From Lycocorax pyrrhopterus obiensis (Eukaryota; Chordata; Aves; Passeriformes; Paradisaeidae): 64,000 nt of DNA. The position numbers and the translations under genes were made by a program. This document shows, piece by piece, positions 1 to 12,620 of the stretch; the stretch's first letter is position 1, and each line of letters begins with the position of its first letter. The notes under the pieces are model-generated. The model saw nothing but the letters and a program-made list of their open reading frames with translations. It was not told the DNA's origin and did not search any database. The stretch spans positions 1,612,001-1,676,000 of the forward strand of contig JACSVZ010000037.1 of NCBI GenBank assembly GCA_014706295.1, read 5' to 3'.

Positions 1-838
1 GAACACAGCATTGGATGAAAAACATCTTCTCCCAACACTCCAGGGTGGGCAACAGCTGAGGTGGGGGCTGGTGGGGTTGCCCCCACACCTGGGTTGAACC
101 TGGTGGATGTGCATCAGCCATCCCACAGGAGATAGTATTTTTTTGTCGCCTTCTGTAAATACATGGAAGGCAAATGGGCTCAGGCCTTTCCCAAAGCCGT
201 GATTGCAATCCCCCGGGGAGACTCATTTTCAAATGATCTTGTTAGACATTGTTAGGAATTGATATATTTGCATAGCATGAATGTTAAAACTCGGAAAGAA
301 CTCAAATGCCAATTAGAACCACGGCGGTTTTTTTCCCCCCCTCATTAATCAGTCACAAAAGAGCAGCTCCAGGTGTTTTTCCCTGACTAAACGCCGGCAG
401 AACTCTAGCGTTATTAATCTTGATGACCCAAGTGCCATCGCCATCCGCAGACTTCAGCAAAGTGATGGAAGACTGGAAACGACGCAAGACGCGAGGCGTA
501 AGCGCAGCCATGGATCACTCCCAGGGCCTGGGGACCACCGCTGGGATAACAGCGCTGGGATAACCCCGCTGGGATAACACAGGCTTGGAACGCAGCAGTC
601 AGGGATGCTGCTGGGATAGCGGCGCTGGGATAACCTTATGCTCTGCATAAAATCGGCAACAAAACCCAGAATTTTGTTTCAGAAAACAGCGAGGAAGCGA
701 TGAGTCAAGCAAGACTGGGCTGAGAAATGCTTGTGCCGATGTTCCAAGGCAAGGAATGCTGCACTCGGGTGAGGGAAATGCCATCGGGAAAGTAAAAGGC
801 ATCACAAATCAAAGGAACGCGCAGGTGGATTGGGTTAT
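1..838. other. Non-coding flank with AT-rich block
   Basis: No gene recognised. 220-430 is AT-rich and has the look of a conserved non-coding element, including an exact POU octamer ATTTGCAT at 266-273 and AATTAG/ATTAAT homeodomain cores. The GCTGGGATAAC repeat follows. Conservation is a guess from texture only. Confidence 0.3.
537..642 (+). repeat. Degenerate short tandem repeat (GCTGGGATAAC)
   Basis: Five copies of a GCTGGGATAAC-like unit at irregular spacing (three tight copies at 537-580, two at 609-640), with single-base changes such as GATAGC. No coding frame matches the period. Confidence 0.6.
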
Positions 839-1261
839 TGTTGGGGTGCCTCGGACCACTTGGGGTCCGCCCGCTGTCTGTCACGGCATGCCTACCCAAT
901 GGGCAGACGACTCGGAGAGCAAGGACCAGTCCATGGGCGAGACCTGGTTCTGAGCCCGTACCACTTCTCCAGAAAGTTCTGTTAAGTTCGGTTGTTAATA
1001 GGTTTGTTCTGTAAATTCCCTCCTCTGTAACCTGGCCATTAGTTCTGTGTCCCTGGGACCCCGCTCCAAGCTTACCTTCTATTGGTTGTTTGTTCAGTGC
1101 CACCCCTGTAGAAAACCTCGGTGCCTCTGGCTCTCGTTGGCCAGTTCCTCCCGTTTGCTTTCGGGGTAATAAACCTTGGAAGATTTCATGGACTGGTCCT
1201 CTCCCTTGCCTCTTTCGCCCCTGGAATTCCTGAGAGACTGAGACAACCTGGTCCCCTCGCA
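839..1261 (+). mobile_element. Endogenous retrovirus LTR (5' LTR-like)
   Basis: 423 bp starting TGTTGGGG and ending CTCGCA, the TG...CA ends of a retroviral LTR. Internally it has a CCAAT-like ATTGGTTG (1080-1087) and GGTAATAAACC (AATAAA signal near 1170), followed by a C/T-rich U5-like part. It is followed after the usual two bases by TGG (1264), where a primer-binding site would begin. No family name can be given without a repeat library, and no target-site duplication was confirmed. No retroviral protein is encoded. Confidence 0.55.
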
Positions 1262-1430
1262 TTTGGGTGCGCCTGCTGACACAGAGCCAGCGCAGCCCAT
1301 TCCAAGTGGCCGCAGGGAAGAGACACTTTTCAGTGTCTGTCTGCGGGAAAAGGTCACTGTAGCCTCCTAAGCGGGACGAGTACCCCCTGAGGCCGACCCA
1401 TCTCCCAGGGCAGTGACAGGTTATGGCACC
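1262..1430 (+). mobile_element. ERV leader fragment with putative primer-binding site
   Basis: Starts with TT then TGGGTGCGCCTGCTGAC, placed where a tRNA primer-binding site belongs. It continues as about 150 bp of leader-like sequence with no gag frame, then merges into ordinary sequence. Together with the LTR it looks like the left end of a provirus truncated soon after the leader. The tRNA primer is not identified. Confidence 0.4.
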
Positions 1431-4400
1431 TGGCACAGCGAGGAGGATCTGTGCTGAGTCACCCGCTTGGCACCTGGGCACCCAGAGTTTGCTCGGTGGG
1501 GCCGAGTTCCCTCTCTTGGCACCACTTGTTTTCCTTGCTGGACTTCGAATGGCACAGCCCACCACGGAGCGGCTGGGGTTCCGCGGCGGCTCAGCCTCGG
1601 TGGGCACTGGTTATGGAGAGAAGGGCCTTGGAAATGAGCGGGGCATGAGGGCAGCCCCTGTGCCAGCAGGGACCGAGGCACAGCCCAGCCTACAGGCAGC
1701 CAGAAGGACATCGACAGGCTGTTCTGAGCCCTCGCAAGAGGAATTCAATCAGCTTCACGGTGATTAATTACCCAGCCATAGCCTCAGGTGCAGCACTCCC
1801 CTGGGACAGGACGGGGCAGAGGCGCAGCCCTCGCCTGGCCTCCCACCCGGGAATAAAACCTGCATGGGATCAGCTGTAATTAGCAGCACCCAATTATATA
1901 TCCCACTGCAAATGATGATGAAAAAGCAAAAACCCCGAACTAAAAATATCTCCCCTGGGAGAAGTGTGGCCAGTGTTTAAGCTGATAAGACAGAGAGTGA
2001 GGAAGAAGATGAAGCAGCAAACTGTCCTTCCACTTAAAAGGTAGGGCTTCAGATATGCAGATTTTCAATAAGCTTTTGAAATTCTCTAATAAAAATACTG
2101 TTAAATATTAATTATATTGCTATTTATAAATCTATACATAATTAATAGGAAAAATTAATGGAGCAAGGATCGGTTAAGAACTGTCTTCTAAATATTTGAA
2201 TAGTGAAACATAATTATGTTTTGATGTGAAAATGTCAGGAATACACTGAAGTGTTTTTCTATTATTGAAATGAGCGAAACTTGCTGGGAACTGCAGCCCT
2301 GGGAAGGGGCTGTTTCACCTTGCTCCACTTCACCCGCAGAGTTTTTGTGCACTTCGCTGCCTCGGGATGGAGAACGCCACTGAAAGTGAGAAGTGTTGAC
2401 ACAACAAATTGTGATTCTCCCTATTTCAGGCTACAAACACCATCATGACCTGGCTGGAGACCCCGTGGGCGCTGGTGGGGAGCAGCACCCTCCTGACAGA
2501 GCGGGGACAAAGGCACAGGGGTGGCCAAGGACAGACCGCACGCGCTGTGGGAACCTCACGGAGACATCCAAAATACTTGACTGCTTCGCCTCCTTTTGGG
2601 GAGATTTCGTGGGAAAGAGATGCCAGGCTGTTTCCTCTGGAATTTGTGACCTCTGCTGCATTTGAAGTGAAAATGGAGTGGAACGGCCAAGGAGGGGCAG
2701 GAGAGAGGGAGGGAAGTGCTCAATGTGATGCCAGTATTGGGCAGCTGCTGAGATTGGGAGCAGGGTTTCCTGGGCTCTCCGGAAGCATTTTTGGGACTTT
2801 TTGGGCAGATGCTGCACTCACCACCCTGTGCTGCATCCCTGGGCAAGATGTGGGTGCAGCCGCCTGCGGCGTCTCCGGAGTCCACCCACAGTCCTGCTCC
2901 GTAGGTTTGGGAGGGCTCTGCACTAAAAGCAATGCAAATCACACGTTTTTCTTTACAGGAGAACACAGTACAAGCTTTTGCACTTAGTCAAAAGGCTTTT
3001 TTACCTTAAAAGTGTGATTTGCTGCAAGGGAACAATGAATTCCAAATAAGTTTAATTTCCAAACAGTCTTATACGCCAGCTTGCTTTGTCCTGAAAAACT
3101 CCTGCTTGGTTCTGTTGCCTGCTTTTGTGTTTGCTGATGAACAGGGTCACTGAGAGATGGCTGTGATGGAGGGCGAGCCCTTAGCCAGGCTCTCTGGCCC
3201 GGCCCTGGCTCGCAGCAGGGGAACCCTGGCCAAGGAGATGGATGCTTGGGACCTCCTGCTAGGGAAACGGCATCCGTGAAAATCGGATCCAGCTGGAGTG
3301 TGAGCATTCAGAACAAGTAACGCTGCCTCCATCACGGCGTTGGATCTGTCGTGGTGCTGGAGTCTTCACCCTGTGCCTGCTCCCAGCCCCTGCCCCTCTG
3401 GCTGGTGATTTGGCTCCCTGGGGACTCCCACACCAGCGCAGCAGCTGGAGCCTCCCTTGCCATGGCACGAGGGCAGAGCCACTCCCGTGGCACCAGGAGC
3501 TCATCCATAAATGTTCCAGAGGTGTTACACAACCTGACAAACCCGGCGCTGTGAAGAACGTGGCATAAAACACAAGGAATTTAGCAGAGCATGTGAAAGA
3601 TGCTACAGACCCATAAATTTTCCCCTAATGCAATCCTTATGCAGATCTGGGCACAGGGCTGGGCCCTCTCTGCCATCACTCACCCTGACAAATGAAACTT
3701 TCCCAAACTTTTGCACATGAAGGAAAGGTTTGCAGTTTGGTTTATCGGTTTGCTTGTTTTTAAATGTGTAACATGAGCAATTATGTCTCAAACCAAATGC
3801 TTCAAAGGCCTTCTAACTTTCTGGAAGATTCATGGCACAGCTTCCCCATGTTTTTTGAAGAGGAAAGTACATTTATTTATTGCACTTTAAGGGAGAGATA
3901 GTATCTCTCAGCCAATTCCCTAAAACAGCTCTGCTGTCCTAAGGCACTTACGAGTATTGCTCTGCTCAGCTAATATATTACTATATAAAAAGGGAACAAA
4001 TGACCTTAAAATTCGGACATCTGTCTCTGATGGGTTTCTCTGTGGTTCTCAGAAAGAAGTAACAGAGACAGACCTCCCTCAGGCCTGTGCAGAAAGCAGG
4101 AGCTATTCTGGCTGTCCTGCTGCTCCTGCCAAGAATCTTTGGCTGGAGCAGTGCCTGAGCATCTCCGTGTCAGCACAGGGAGAGGAGCCTCTGCGAGGAC
4201 CTGGCCCAAGGGCAGGTTTTTCTTCACGACTTTGTGGACTGAGGACTTCACTGAGCTCTGCCCCACATGAGGTTTGGGGACACGGTCACAGCACCTGGTG
4301 GGAGGTGAGCGATGCCTCCCAGGTACCCTCGTGCTCACACTGTGCTCCCCTGGGTTTGAACATGGTGAGCATCCCCAGGTCCCTGCAGGCACTTCTCTTT

Positions 4401-7400
4401 TGGTGGGGGATGCTGAGGGCGCTGAGCCTGAGCAATGCACCAAATTCCTGGCGCTTGAAGGTAGAGGAGATGGATCCCGAGGCAGCACACGGGCTGTGTG
4501 GTGGCTGTGCCCGGCCACCACGCTGTGTCACAGCTGGTCCCTCCAGCCACAGGCTGAGCATCTGCCCAGTGCCATCCCCGTGGCAGGGCCCCAGGTGAGT
4601 GGGCACATGCTGTGCCACAGCCTGCGGTCCAAGCTGCTGGAGGCAGCAATAACCCCTCTGTCCTTCTGATCTGCCGCCACTCTCCCTCCCAGTGTTGCAG
4701 GCGATCAAAAATGGGCAACAAACGAGCAGTCAGCATTTGTGCTTGAGGTGTATTTAAAAAGGTTAAAGCAAAACAGATCAAAACATCCTTTATTCTACAG
4801 CCTTTTCCCCAAAGTAACACGTTAGCCCTAAGGAAAAAATCAATGTTCAAAGCCTGTACCAATTTTCAGAGAGACAAATGCCGTGTTTAACACTTTGCGT
4901 CCTCGGTGTGCGTGAGGCGGTGCCAGTGGTTCCCAGTTAATGTCTCCATACTGGTGAGGTGCAGCTGCAGATTGAGGAGAGAAAGAGCTAAACCAGGCAC
5001 TTGTGAGAACTCCTTTCACAGCATTTCACACTGATGGCTTCAGAGGATGCCGACGCTCCGGGTTTGTCAGCCACATCTCCCCAGGGCAAACGCAGGAATT
5101 GGCCTTCTACGCCAAATCAAGACAGCACATCCCCGGGGATGTGCCAAGCACGCACTGCCCAGCCCCCACATCCCACTGCAGGAGCCACACTGGGACCAGC
5201 ACGGTGCTGGGGCATCGCTGAAACCGAGCACGTACCGGTTTTGATGACCTTCTCAAGTCTTCAAACTCAGCAAAACAGGCAGCACCTCGCTCAGACTTGT
5301 AAGGAAAAGATTGGGTTTGTCCACAGGAGCCTTTCGGTGTTTGTGAAAGGTCAGTGGGGGATGTGAAACTCGCCATGGAACCACAGTGGTTTGTTCAATT
5401 TACGAGCACCATTCGTTTCAGTGCAAACAGGAACTTATTCAGGTGCCTGCCTGCAGCCCTGCCCGCTCCCACCAGAGGCCGGGGCTGGATCAGAGCATCG
5501 GTGTCAGCCCTGAGCCAGTGGGTTGCGATGCCCCTGCAGAAGATGAGAGAAGCCAACAAGGCTTCTCATTAGCCCACAGCAGTTTAATTACTCGTTGCAT
5601 GGATGTCTCCTCAGAGAGAGGACAAGGGGCATGGATTCTTGCTGCTTCTTTCTAAGCAAATGCCAGGGGTCTAATTCCTACATTTTCAGGCATTTTCCTG
5701 ATTAGAGGCTGCCCCGAGTGCCAGGGGAAAGCCAGCAACGGAGCAGAGGTTCAGGTGCCTTGTTGATCCTCGCTCTCCACAGCCATCCTGGCAGTGATCC
5801 CTGCTTCCCATCCCTGCAGAGCTGCTGCTGCTCCTGCAGGCACTGATTCCTTCCACACAGAAATGTGTGGCCGGTCAAACATGAAGCAATAAAAAATTCC
5901 CTCAGCCCACAAACACCTTCCCCAGTCAGCTGGCCATTTTCTGAGCTAAAACGGCTTTTTTCTCCCTTGATGGATCCCTAGAACGATAATTGAACGATTT
6001 GCTGTAATAAAAAGTTAAATTGCATAAAATTAATATTGATCCAAATTAAACCATTTGTCTCCCTTCCCTTTTCAGCTCCACAAACACGATTATTGCTTCG
6101 GCTGTTACAAACCAAATACAATCACAAGTTGCAATCACAGCTTGTTTTCTGCCCTTTGCTCTCCCTCCCCAGCTCCCTTCTCTTGCAGGGGAGAAGGCAG
6201 CACCCGGGCCAGCATCTTTTGGATCTTCCCAAGCACCAGGATGCCTCTCTGGCCCTGGCCAGGCTGTGGCACATGCTCCAGCCTCGAATGTTTGCAGGAG
6301 GGACCACAGTGGACAAGGAAGGGAGGAAATATCCCGATGACAGACTTCAGAGCCAGTTCCCTCCTGCTTTCTCTTCCCCTCCACCATTTTCTCATGGCAA
6401 TAATTGGAAAGGAAGGACGGAGCTATAAATACCTCTGGAAATTAAAAGGAGCATGTATAGTCTTGGCAGAGAGGGAGAATATCTGGAGGGTCTCTCCCCT
6501 ACACCTACTGGCAAGTGTTTACTTTGAAATTTTTCATTTGTCTCCTCTGGGAGTACAGGCAAAACAATATTTGACAGCCCAGGAAAAGTGCGGTTTCTAT
6601 GGAGCCAGGGATGAAAATCTGGCTCGGAGGAAAGCAGGGTCTTAAACATGAGGGAGCCTCTGCAGCGGGGTGTGGGAAAAGATGCCCCCACTGCCTGCAG
6701 TGAGCCTCAGAGCAGGGATATGTTCCTGGAGCCAGATTCCCAATGTCCACCTGCAGGTGGACAGAGCACTGGAATTCCCAGCAGCTGCAGTGCCACACAG
6801 AATCCCCATGGCATTGCCCAGAAAAACCCTGGGATCCCTGGAAACCCCCCTGGTGCCATCCCCATCCCCAGGACCAGCTCAAGGCAGCAGCCTCCCCACC
6901 AAAACCTGCTCTCCACAGGCCAAGGAGCTGCTGCTCAGTGGCTCTGGGACATCGCTGCTGGAACCAGAACTTGCTGGGGCAGAGTAAAGCAGAAGGAAAT
7001 CCAGGCTTGTCTGTGTAGGAAACACATTTTCCCTGCATCTGGGCTTGTTCCAGAGCAAGACCTTGAGTGCAGGGCTGCTTGCCAGGCCCAGACCCCAGCC
7101 TGGGAGGCAGAGAAAGTTCATGGGACTAGAGAGGTTTCAAACCAAACATTCCTGGCTCAGGGAAGCAGGGCTGTTCCCACAGAGCCATTCCAAACCAGCT
7201 CCAGTGCCAAACAGGTTTATTCTGTAAACTTTGCAGATGCGGAGGCAGGGCAGAGTTACTGAAATAGCTCCCACTGGGCAGGTTTGGGGCGAAGCTGCCA
7301 AGTAAAACTCCAAGGAAATATTCGAGGTGAGCAGCTGGGGCCAAACTCTGCCAGAACTCAGCCCAGACCATCGCACGGGACCAGGGACAGCTCCCGACTG

Positions 7401-8300
7401 TGGTTCCTGGTGTGCTGGATTTACCAGGACCAGGGAGGAAGAAAAGGAAAGGGAAAGGCAATTGTACATTCAGCTCAGCCCTGGGCTGTTCTTTCACCAC
7501 GTTCAGCTGAGCTTTACGGTGCTTAATTTAAAGTGCTGTTCCGTGTGGGAAACTCGTAAAACAACACAATCCATATTTATTATCTCTTGATGATTCTGAC
7601 TGAAATCTTCCCATTTTGTGAGATCAAGGGGAGGGAGAAAAGGCTCGTGCTGCTGAGAGGGTCGCACATGGGTCTGCAGGCAGCCCGTGCTCACTGCTCT
7701 GCTTGGCCACCTGCTCAAGGAAGAGGCTGCAGAAGACACCGCCCTTGCCAACATCTGCCTTGTGCCCCTTATCTCCCACTCCTTCCCCTCCAGGAAAACA
7801 TAAACCAGCACCTCACAAAGCCTTGGAGAAAGGCTTTGGAGGCTGCTAGGTAGAGCCCAGCAGCTTAATCTGTCTTTTTCCCTGGGAATCCACTGTGAGC
7901 AGCTCCCCCAGTCCTCCCCGCGCCGAGCTCTGCTCCTGCCTATTCTCCGATGCCTTGTTGTCCTCCAAAGTGAACATGAGTTGCTGCCAGCTCAAATTAG
8001 TGTCTTCTCACACTCGGCCAGCTGAGCTGCTGAAGGAGGAGAAGGAGTCGGGATCTTCCAGCCTTTAGAGTCTGTTCAACTTCTGTTACACAGCGCCCGA
8101 TCGCCGAATGGGTGAGAGAGCCTTTGGAACTGGGGTCTCTCCATCTCTTCTCAGATGGGAGCCTGGCTCTTCCCAGGGAAGCCATGGAGCAAATCTCTAG
8201 CATGAGAACCTCAGGCAAGGCTCTGAGGAGATTAAACTTTGCACACAAGCAGAGAAGCAGCAGCAGTTAAGCCAAAGGTACCAAGGGCAGGGTTTCAGCA
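1431..8300. other. Intergenic DNA, no gene seen
   Basis: Mixed GC-rich unique DNA. Two AT-rich islands stand out: 2030-2270 (many AATTAAT and TATTTATAA motifs) and 5960-6060. Open frames here are short, overlap on both strands and lack recognisable domains or convincing splice-site pairs. Nothing supports a gene. Confidence 0.3.
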
Positions 8301-8312
8301 GGAGATGCCAAG

Positions 8313-8353
8313 GACCAACCAAACCAACCAAACCAAACCAACCAAAGCAACCT
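8313..8353 (+). repeat. (CCAAA)n-like microsatellite
   Basis: About 40 bp of alternating ACCAACC and AAACC units, imperfect pentamer/tetramer repeat. Confidence 0.7.
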
Positions 8354-11300
8354 ACAACACCAAACTGGCCCCAGAAACAGCTCAGTGATCGGTAACTGGC
8401 CACGGCAGCAGTTCCAGTAGAACATCCTGGAAATGCCAAAGTTGGGGAAGAGTGGAACACTTATTGCATTTCTTTGGAAACACAAATAACTCCAGCGACT
8501 GAGCTGGATGAGGAAAACCTTTCACAGGCGCCATTGGTTATCTGATTGTGCAGCTTTGGTGTCTAACTGCCACACATGACATCCCTCTTGAATGGCACCT
8601 GGCTGCCAAAAAAATTAACAGGAGCCAGAAAAAATCCCAGCTCAATCCAGATCCTTTTGCCTGGTTATTTTTGATTGTCCTCCTGGTCTGCTTGCAGACC
8701 CTGTGGAGGAGGACAGGCTTTTTATTGACCAGATAGCTGTGGCTGTAATCTCTCTGAAAATGCACATTAAAGGAATTTTAAAATCGAGATTATCTCTGTG
8801 AGTAGTCCTTAATGACTCCTCTGCAGCTGTTACAATGCTTATGTAAATATTGCCAGTGAATATTTAAGGCTCTATTAAAGAGAAATTTACTGTGCTGTCC
8901 ATAACTGAATCTCTCCATAAATCCCACTGCACAGGTTGGCTCTCTGGAACACAACCACTGCCTCCCTGTTCAGCTCAGCATTGGGATCCTCCCCTCCACA
9001 ATCCTTATGTTGTTGTGGATATGATGCTGGCAGCACCCTCGGAGAGACACAAGCCTCTGGAGGGGACCTGCACCCCAACTCCAGTGACTTTAAAATCAAA
9101 ATGTAGGAATAATGTTCAAGTAGGGGGAAAAAATTAAACTAGGAAGATGTAACAAAATGTGATTGAATTCAGTATAAATTAATATTCCAGGTGGGAGCAA
9201 TACACGTGTACGTATGCACAAGTGCCATCAGCTCTTTTGTTCTGAAGCTGGAGGAGCATGAAAACAGAAACCCGTCTCCTATCTGAGCTCAAACCTGCCA
9301 GAAGTAGCTGAGACATGAGAAGAGGCTTTGGCATTTCTCTGGGCTCACGGAGAGAAAGCCAAATGAATTCAGATTCATCTGCACTTGAAAAGCCACTTGT
9401 CTGCAGGATTGGAGCAGCAGATGGATGGAGAACAGGAGCACCACAATCTTCCAGAGCATCTCCCACCACCCAGCATCGCAGTGCCCAGGACATGAGCTGA
9501 ACCAAGAGCCGAGCCATGGAAATTCCAGCATTTCCCAGAACACTCTGAAAGAGCATTACAATAAACTGAACAAGAAGCAGCACCAGATGAAGTTCTCTGA
9601 ACCAGACAGGCCTTTTCTTCCCCCTCTCCATTACCAGGTCTCACTCTGCCCACACAAACCTACCCCACTGGCAGTGGCATCCCCTGGTCTCAATCCACAG
9701 TCACACACCCCCAGGAGCTTAAAGAGAGGAGGAAACCAAAGGTCACCACTAGCTGAACCTTGTATTTTTAAATAATTATTATTATTGAACATTTACAAGC
9801 AAATATAGCATCAGGATCTTAGGAAGATTTAATGGGAAAAATTAATTTTCCTAATTCATTTTCCTAATGAAGTACTTGAGCTCCAGGGCAACAACTGCTA
9901 ATGGTGCTTCTATCTCAGCTGAAGAGGCAAAAAAATTGTGTTTAATAGTAATTTTAAATATAGATTTGAGGTTCTTTCCCATAAATCATGAAGTCAGATA
10001 AGGACTGCACATAATAACTTGTCAGATTACATAAACAAAACTGATTTAAAATACTTTAAAAAACACTTTTATTCCATTTGCAAGGCTGCACACTTGCGAG
10101 GAGACTTCACATCTGCTTGAGCCACCACGCACTTAACCCTCCACCAGCGGTAACTCTTCCTATTTAACAGCACCAAACCTGCTCATCACACGGGCTTTAA
10201 AAAAGAATTTAAATTGCATGGACATGAATTTGTCCAGGGAGGGATCTTGGCAGGTTTGCTCAAGGAGAAGAGCTGCTTCCCATGCAGGGGTGATGGGCGC
10301 CTGCGAGGAGCCAGAGGGGACCCGCAGTGACAGCCGCCCAGCCCGGCACCATGAGACACCCCAGGAGATCCTGGGGTTAAAAGCAGCCAAAACCTCTGCT
10401 GGCAGCTCAGGGCTGCTTCCCCCCAGGTTTCCAGCCCCAGCAGCCTCCCAGTGCCTGCTCACAGGAGCATCGTCCCTCCACCTCGAGCCCTGCATGTCGG
10501 GGAAGTGCAGCATCCATCAGTTTTATTCCCCGCGTGCCGCCCCGAGACACCTCTCAGCTGCTGCCGTGCTGAGCCATTACTCTGAATGTAAATAATGGCC
10601 CACGCTGCTCCACTCCTTTACAACAGGTACTTTTTTAATGCTTCCCTCCTTGAATCCCGCTTCCCCCAAGGACCGGAATGCTGCAGGCTGCTGCGTTACT
10701 GCAGCGGAACCCCGTCAGCAGAGCAACACCCGCCGGCTCAGCATCTCCAGGGCTTTAACTGGGGGAGCAAACACCCCTCTCTGATACACTGAAAACATCA
10801 AGATGATCATTAACATCCTCCCTGAACCTCTGCTCCCTTCAGTAAAGGGATGCCAGGGGGAAAAAAACCTCACTGACAAAACCTGAATTAGCACTTCAGG
10901 GTGTGTTGACAGACAGTGGGGGATTTGTACCAGGAACCCTCCATTTTCTGGCCTTGGACCATCCCTAAATCCCTGCTGCCAGGACAACCACCCATCCCCA
11001 TGTTGAGGGCCTACTGATTACCATGAATTACCACCAGTTTGTGTTGAAATGAACATTATTATGAGGGAATGCCTGGGCTGAACCAGTGGTTCACACGGAA
11101 CCCTCTGTCCCTGGCCAAGGAGCCCGTGCATGGAGGGAGCGGGGCCATAGCTGCCAGCAGAACCACCTTCAGGGGCCAGTGGGAACTGGGACTCCTCGGA
11201 GACCCCAAAACTCTTCCCTTCTCCAGAACAAGCAGAGGGACCAAATATCTCCATCCCAAATGCCCTACCCTTTTCAGTGCTTTATAAACTTTTTATCCAG

Positions 11301-12500
11301 CTGTAAAATTTCTAATTATCTGAGGTAACTAACCAACATTGCATGAACTCAAACTGAGACTATTCCAGTCAAATACATAATTAAAAATTTCTGCTGTGCT
11401 GGTTCCTTCCCCCAGTTACACAAATTACTGTGCAGGGTGCAGCACCATGGCTGGGACCCCAGCTTGGTGATCCTGATTGTGGTAAATGCCAGGACCAGGA
11501 GGAATGAGCTGCACCCTGCCCTTGCCCCCAGTGCAGCAGCACTGGCCCTCCTGGCCAGCATTCCCAACTCTCCCAGCCATCATTCCCTGCTCTCTCCATC
11601 TGCACTTGCTTTGGAGAGCCCCATGCTGCACCCAGGAGCAGGCTCAGCTGGCAGAGATGGCTCCGGAATTAGAGCAAAGCACATCCTCAGCTCGCCCCTC
11701 CTCGGATCCCACTCTGGGAAACATTTCTTCTGTAAGGAGCCAGCAGCAGCTGGAGACTGACAGTTTGGAAAGCCACAAATAGGAGAGACCGTGGCAGGGA
11801 GAAGCCGATGCTCCCAGCTTCTCTGGGGCATGCATGTCCCAGCTGCTGGGACCTCAGTGTTTGCATCTTACCGACCATGGGGAAACTTCAGCGTCTCCTC
11901 AAGCTGTGCCAGAAAACCTGATATTCCTCCTAATGATTCACCTGCCTCCACACTGCATCAAAGGCATCAAGTGGGTCTCATAGCAACTGCCAGATTAGCA
12001 CATCTCCCTAAGCCAGGCTTATCACTGCGAGCGGGAGGGCTGGAAGGCAATGTGTGTGATGCCAGCTGGGAAACAGGAGCAATTCCCCCCAGCTGCCACA
12101 TACCTGCCAGGGATGAGCTGCCACTGGGCCCCTAGAAGGGACAAGCACGGGCTGAGCCCCAGAGAGCACTGGCTCCTCGCCTGGCTCTTAAATAACATCT
12201 CCTCCAGCCCAATCAAGCCTGGGAGGCTCCTACCCCACAGGCAGTTGCTTTCCTGCACACCCGCCTGTGAGAGGAGCTGACTTCCAGCACTCTGCTTTGG
12301 CTCAGCTGTGTCCAGCTGTAGCCTCTGGCACATCCATGTGTGCCATGTTCACGATTCCCTCAGCTCCCCACAGTCCATGTGAGCAGGGAGAGGGTCTGCA
12401 GCAGCTTGCTGTGCTTGTGTCCATGTTCCATGTGCACTTGTGTTTGATGCGGGAGTGCTGACAGCGAATGTCAGCACCTTTAAGGTGCAGGAGGGATTTA
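8354..12500. other. Intergenic DNA with two AT-rich blocks
   Basis: 8757-8910 and 9765-10070 are AT-rich, complex (not simple-repeat) sequence with TAAT and GATTA cores, resembling conserved non-coding or regulatory elements downstream of AJAP1. The remainder is unique GC-moderate DNA. No gene seen. Confidence 0.3.
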
Positions 12501-12620
12501 GAATCACAGAATCACAGACTGGTTTGGGTTGGGAGGGACCTTGAAGTTCATCTTGTTCCAACCCCCTGCCATGGGGGCACGGACACCTTCCACAAACAGA
12601 GGTTGTTCCACGGCTCCTTT
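12501..12620 (-). mobile_element. CR1-type LINE 3' end, 5'-truncated
   Basis: Reads GAATCACAGAATCACAGACT then GGTTTGGGTTGGGAGGGACC and a CCAACCCCCTGCCATGGG block, the reverse complement of the CR1 LINE 3' end with its terminal octamer repeats at 12501. Homology fades after about 120 bp. It lies in minus sense, and encodes nothing. Confidence 0.8.

Noticed and set aside
705..1607. 300-codon minus-strand frame
   Set aside because: Antisense to the LTR and leader fragment; no protein similarity recognised.
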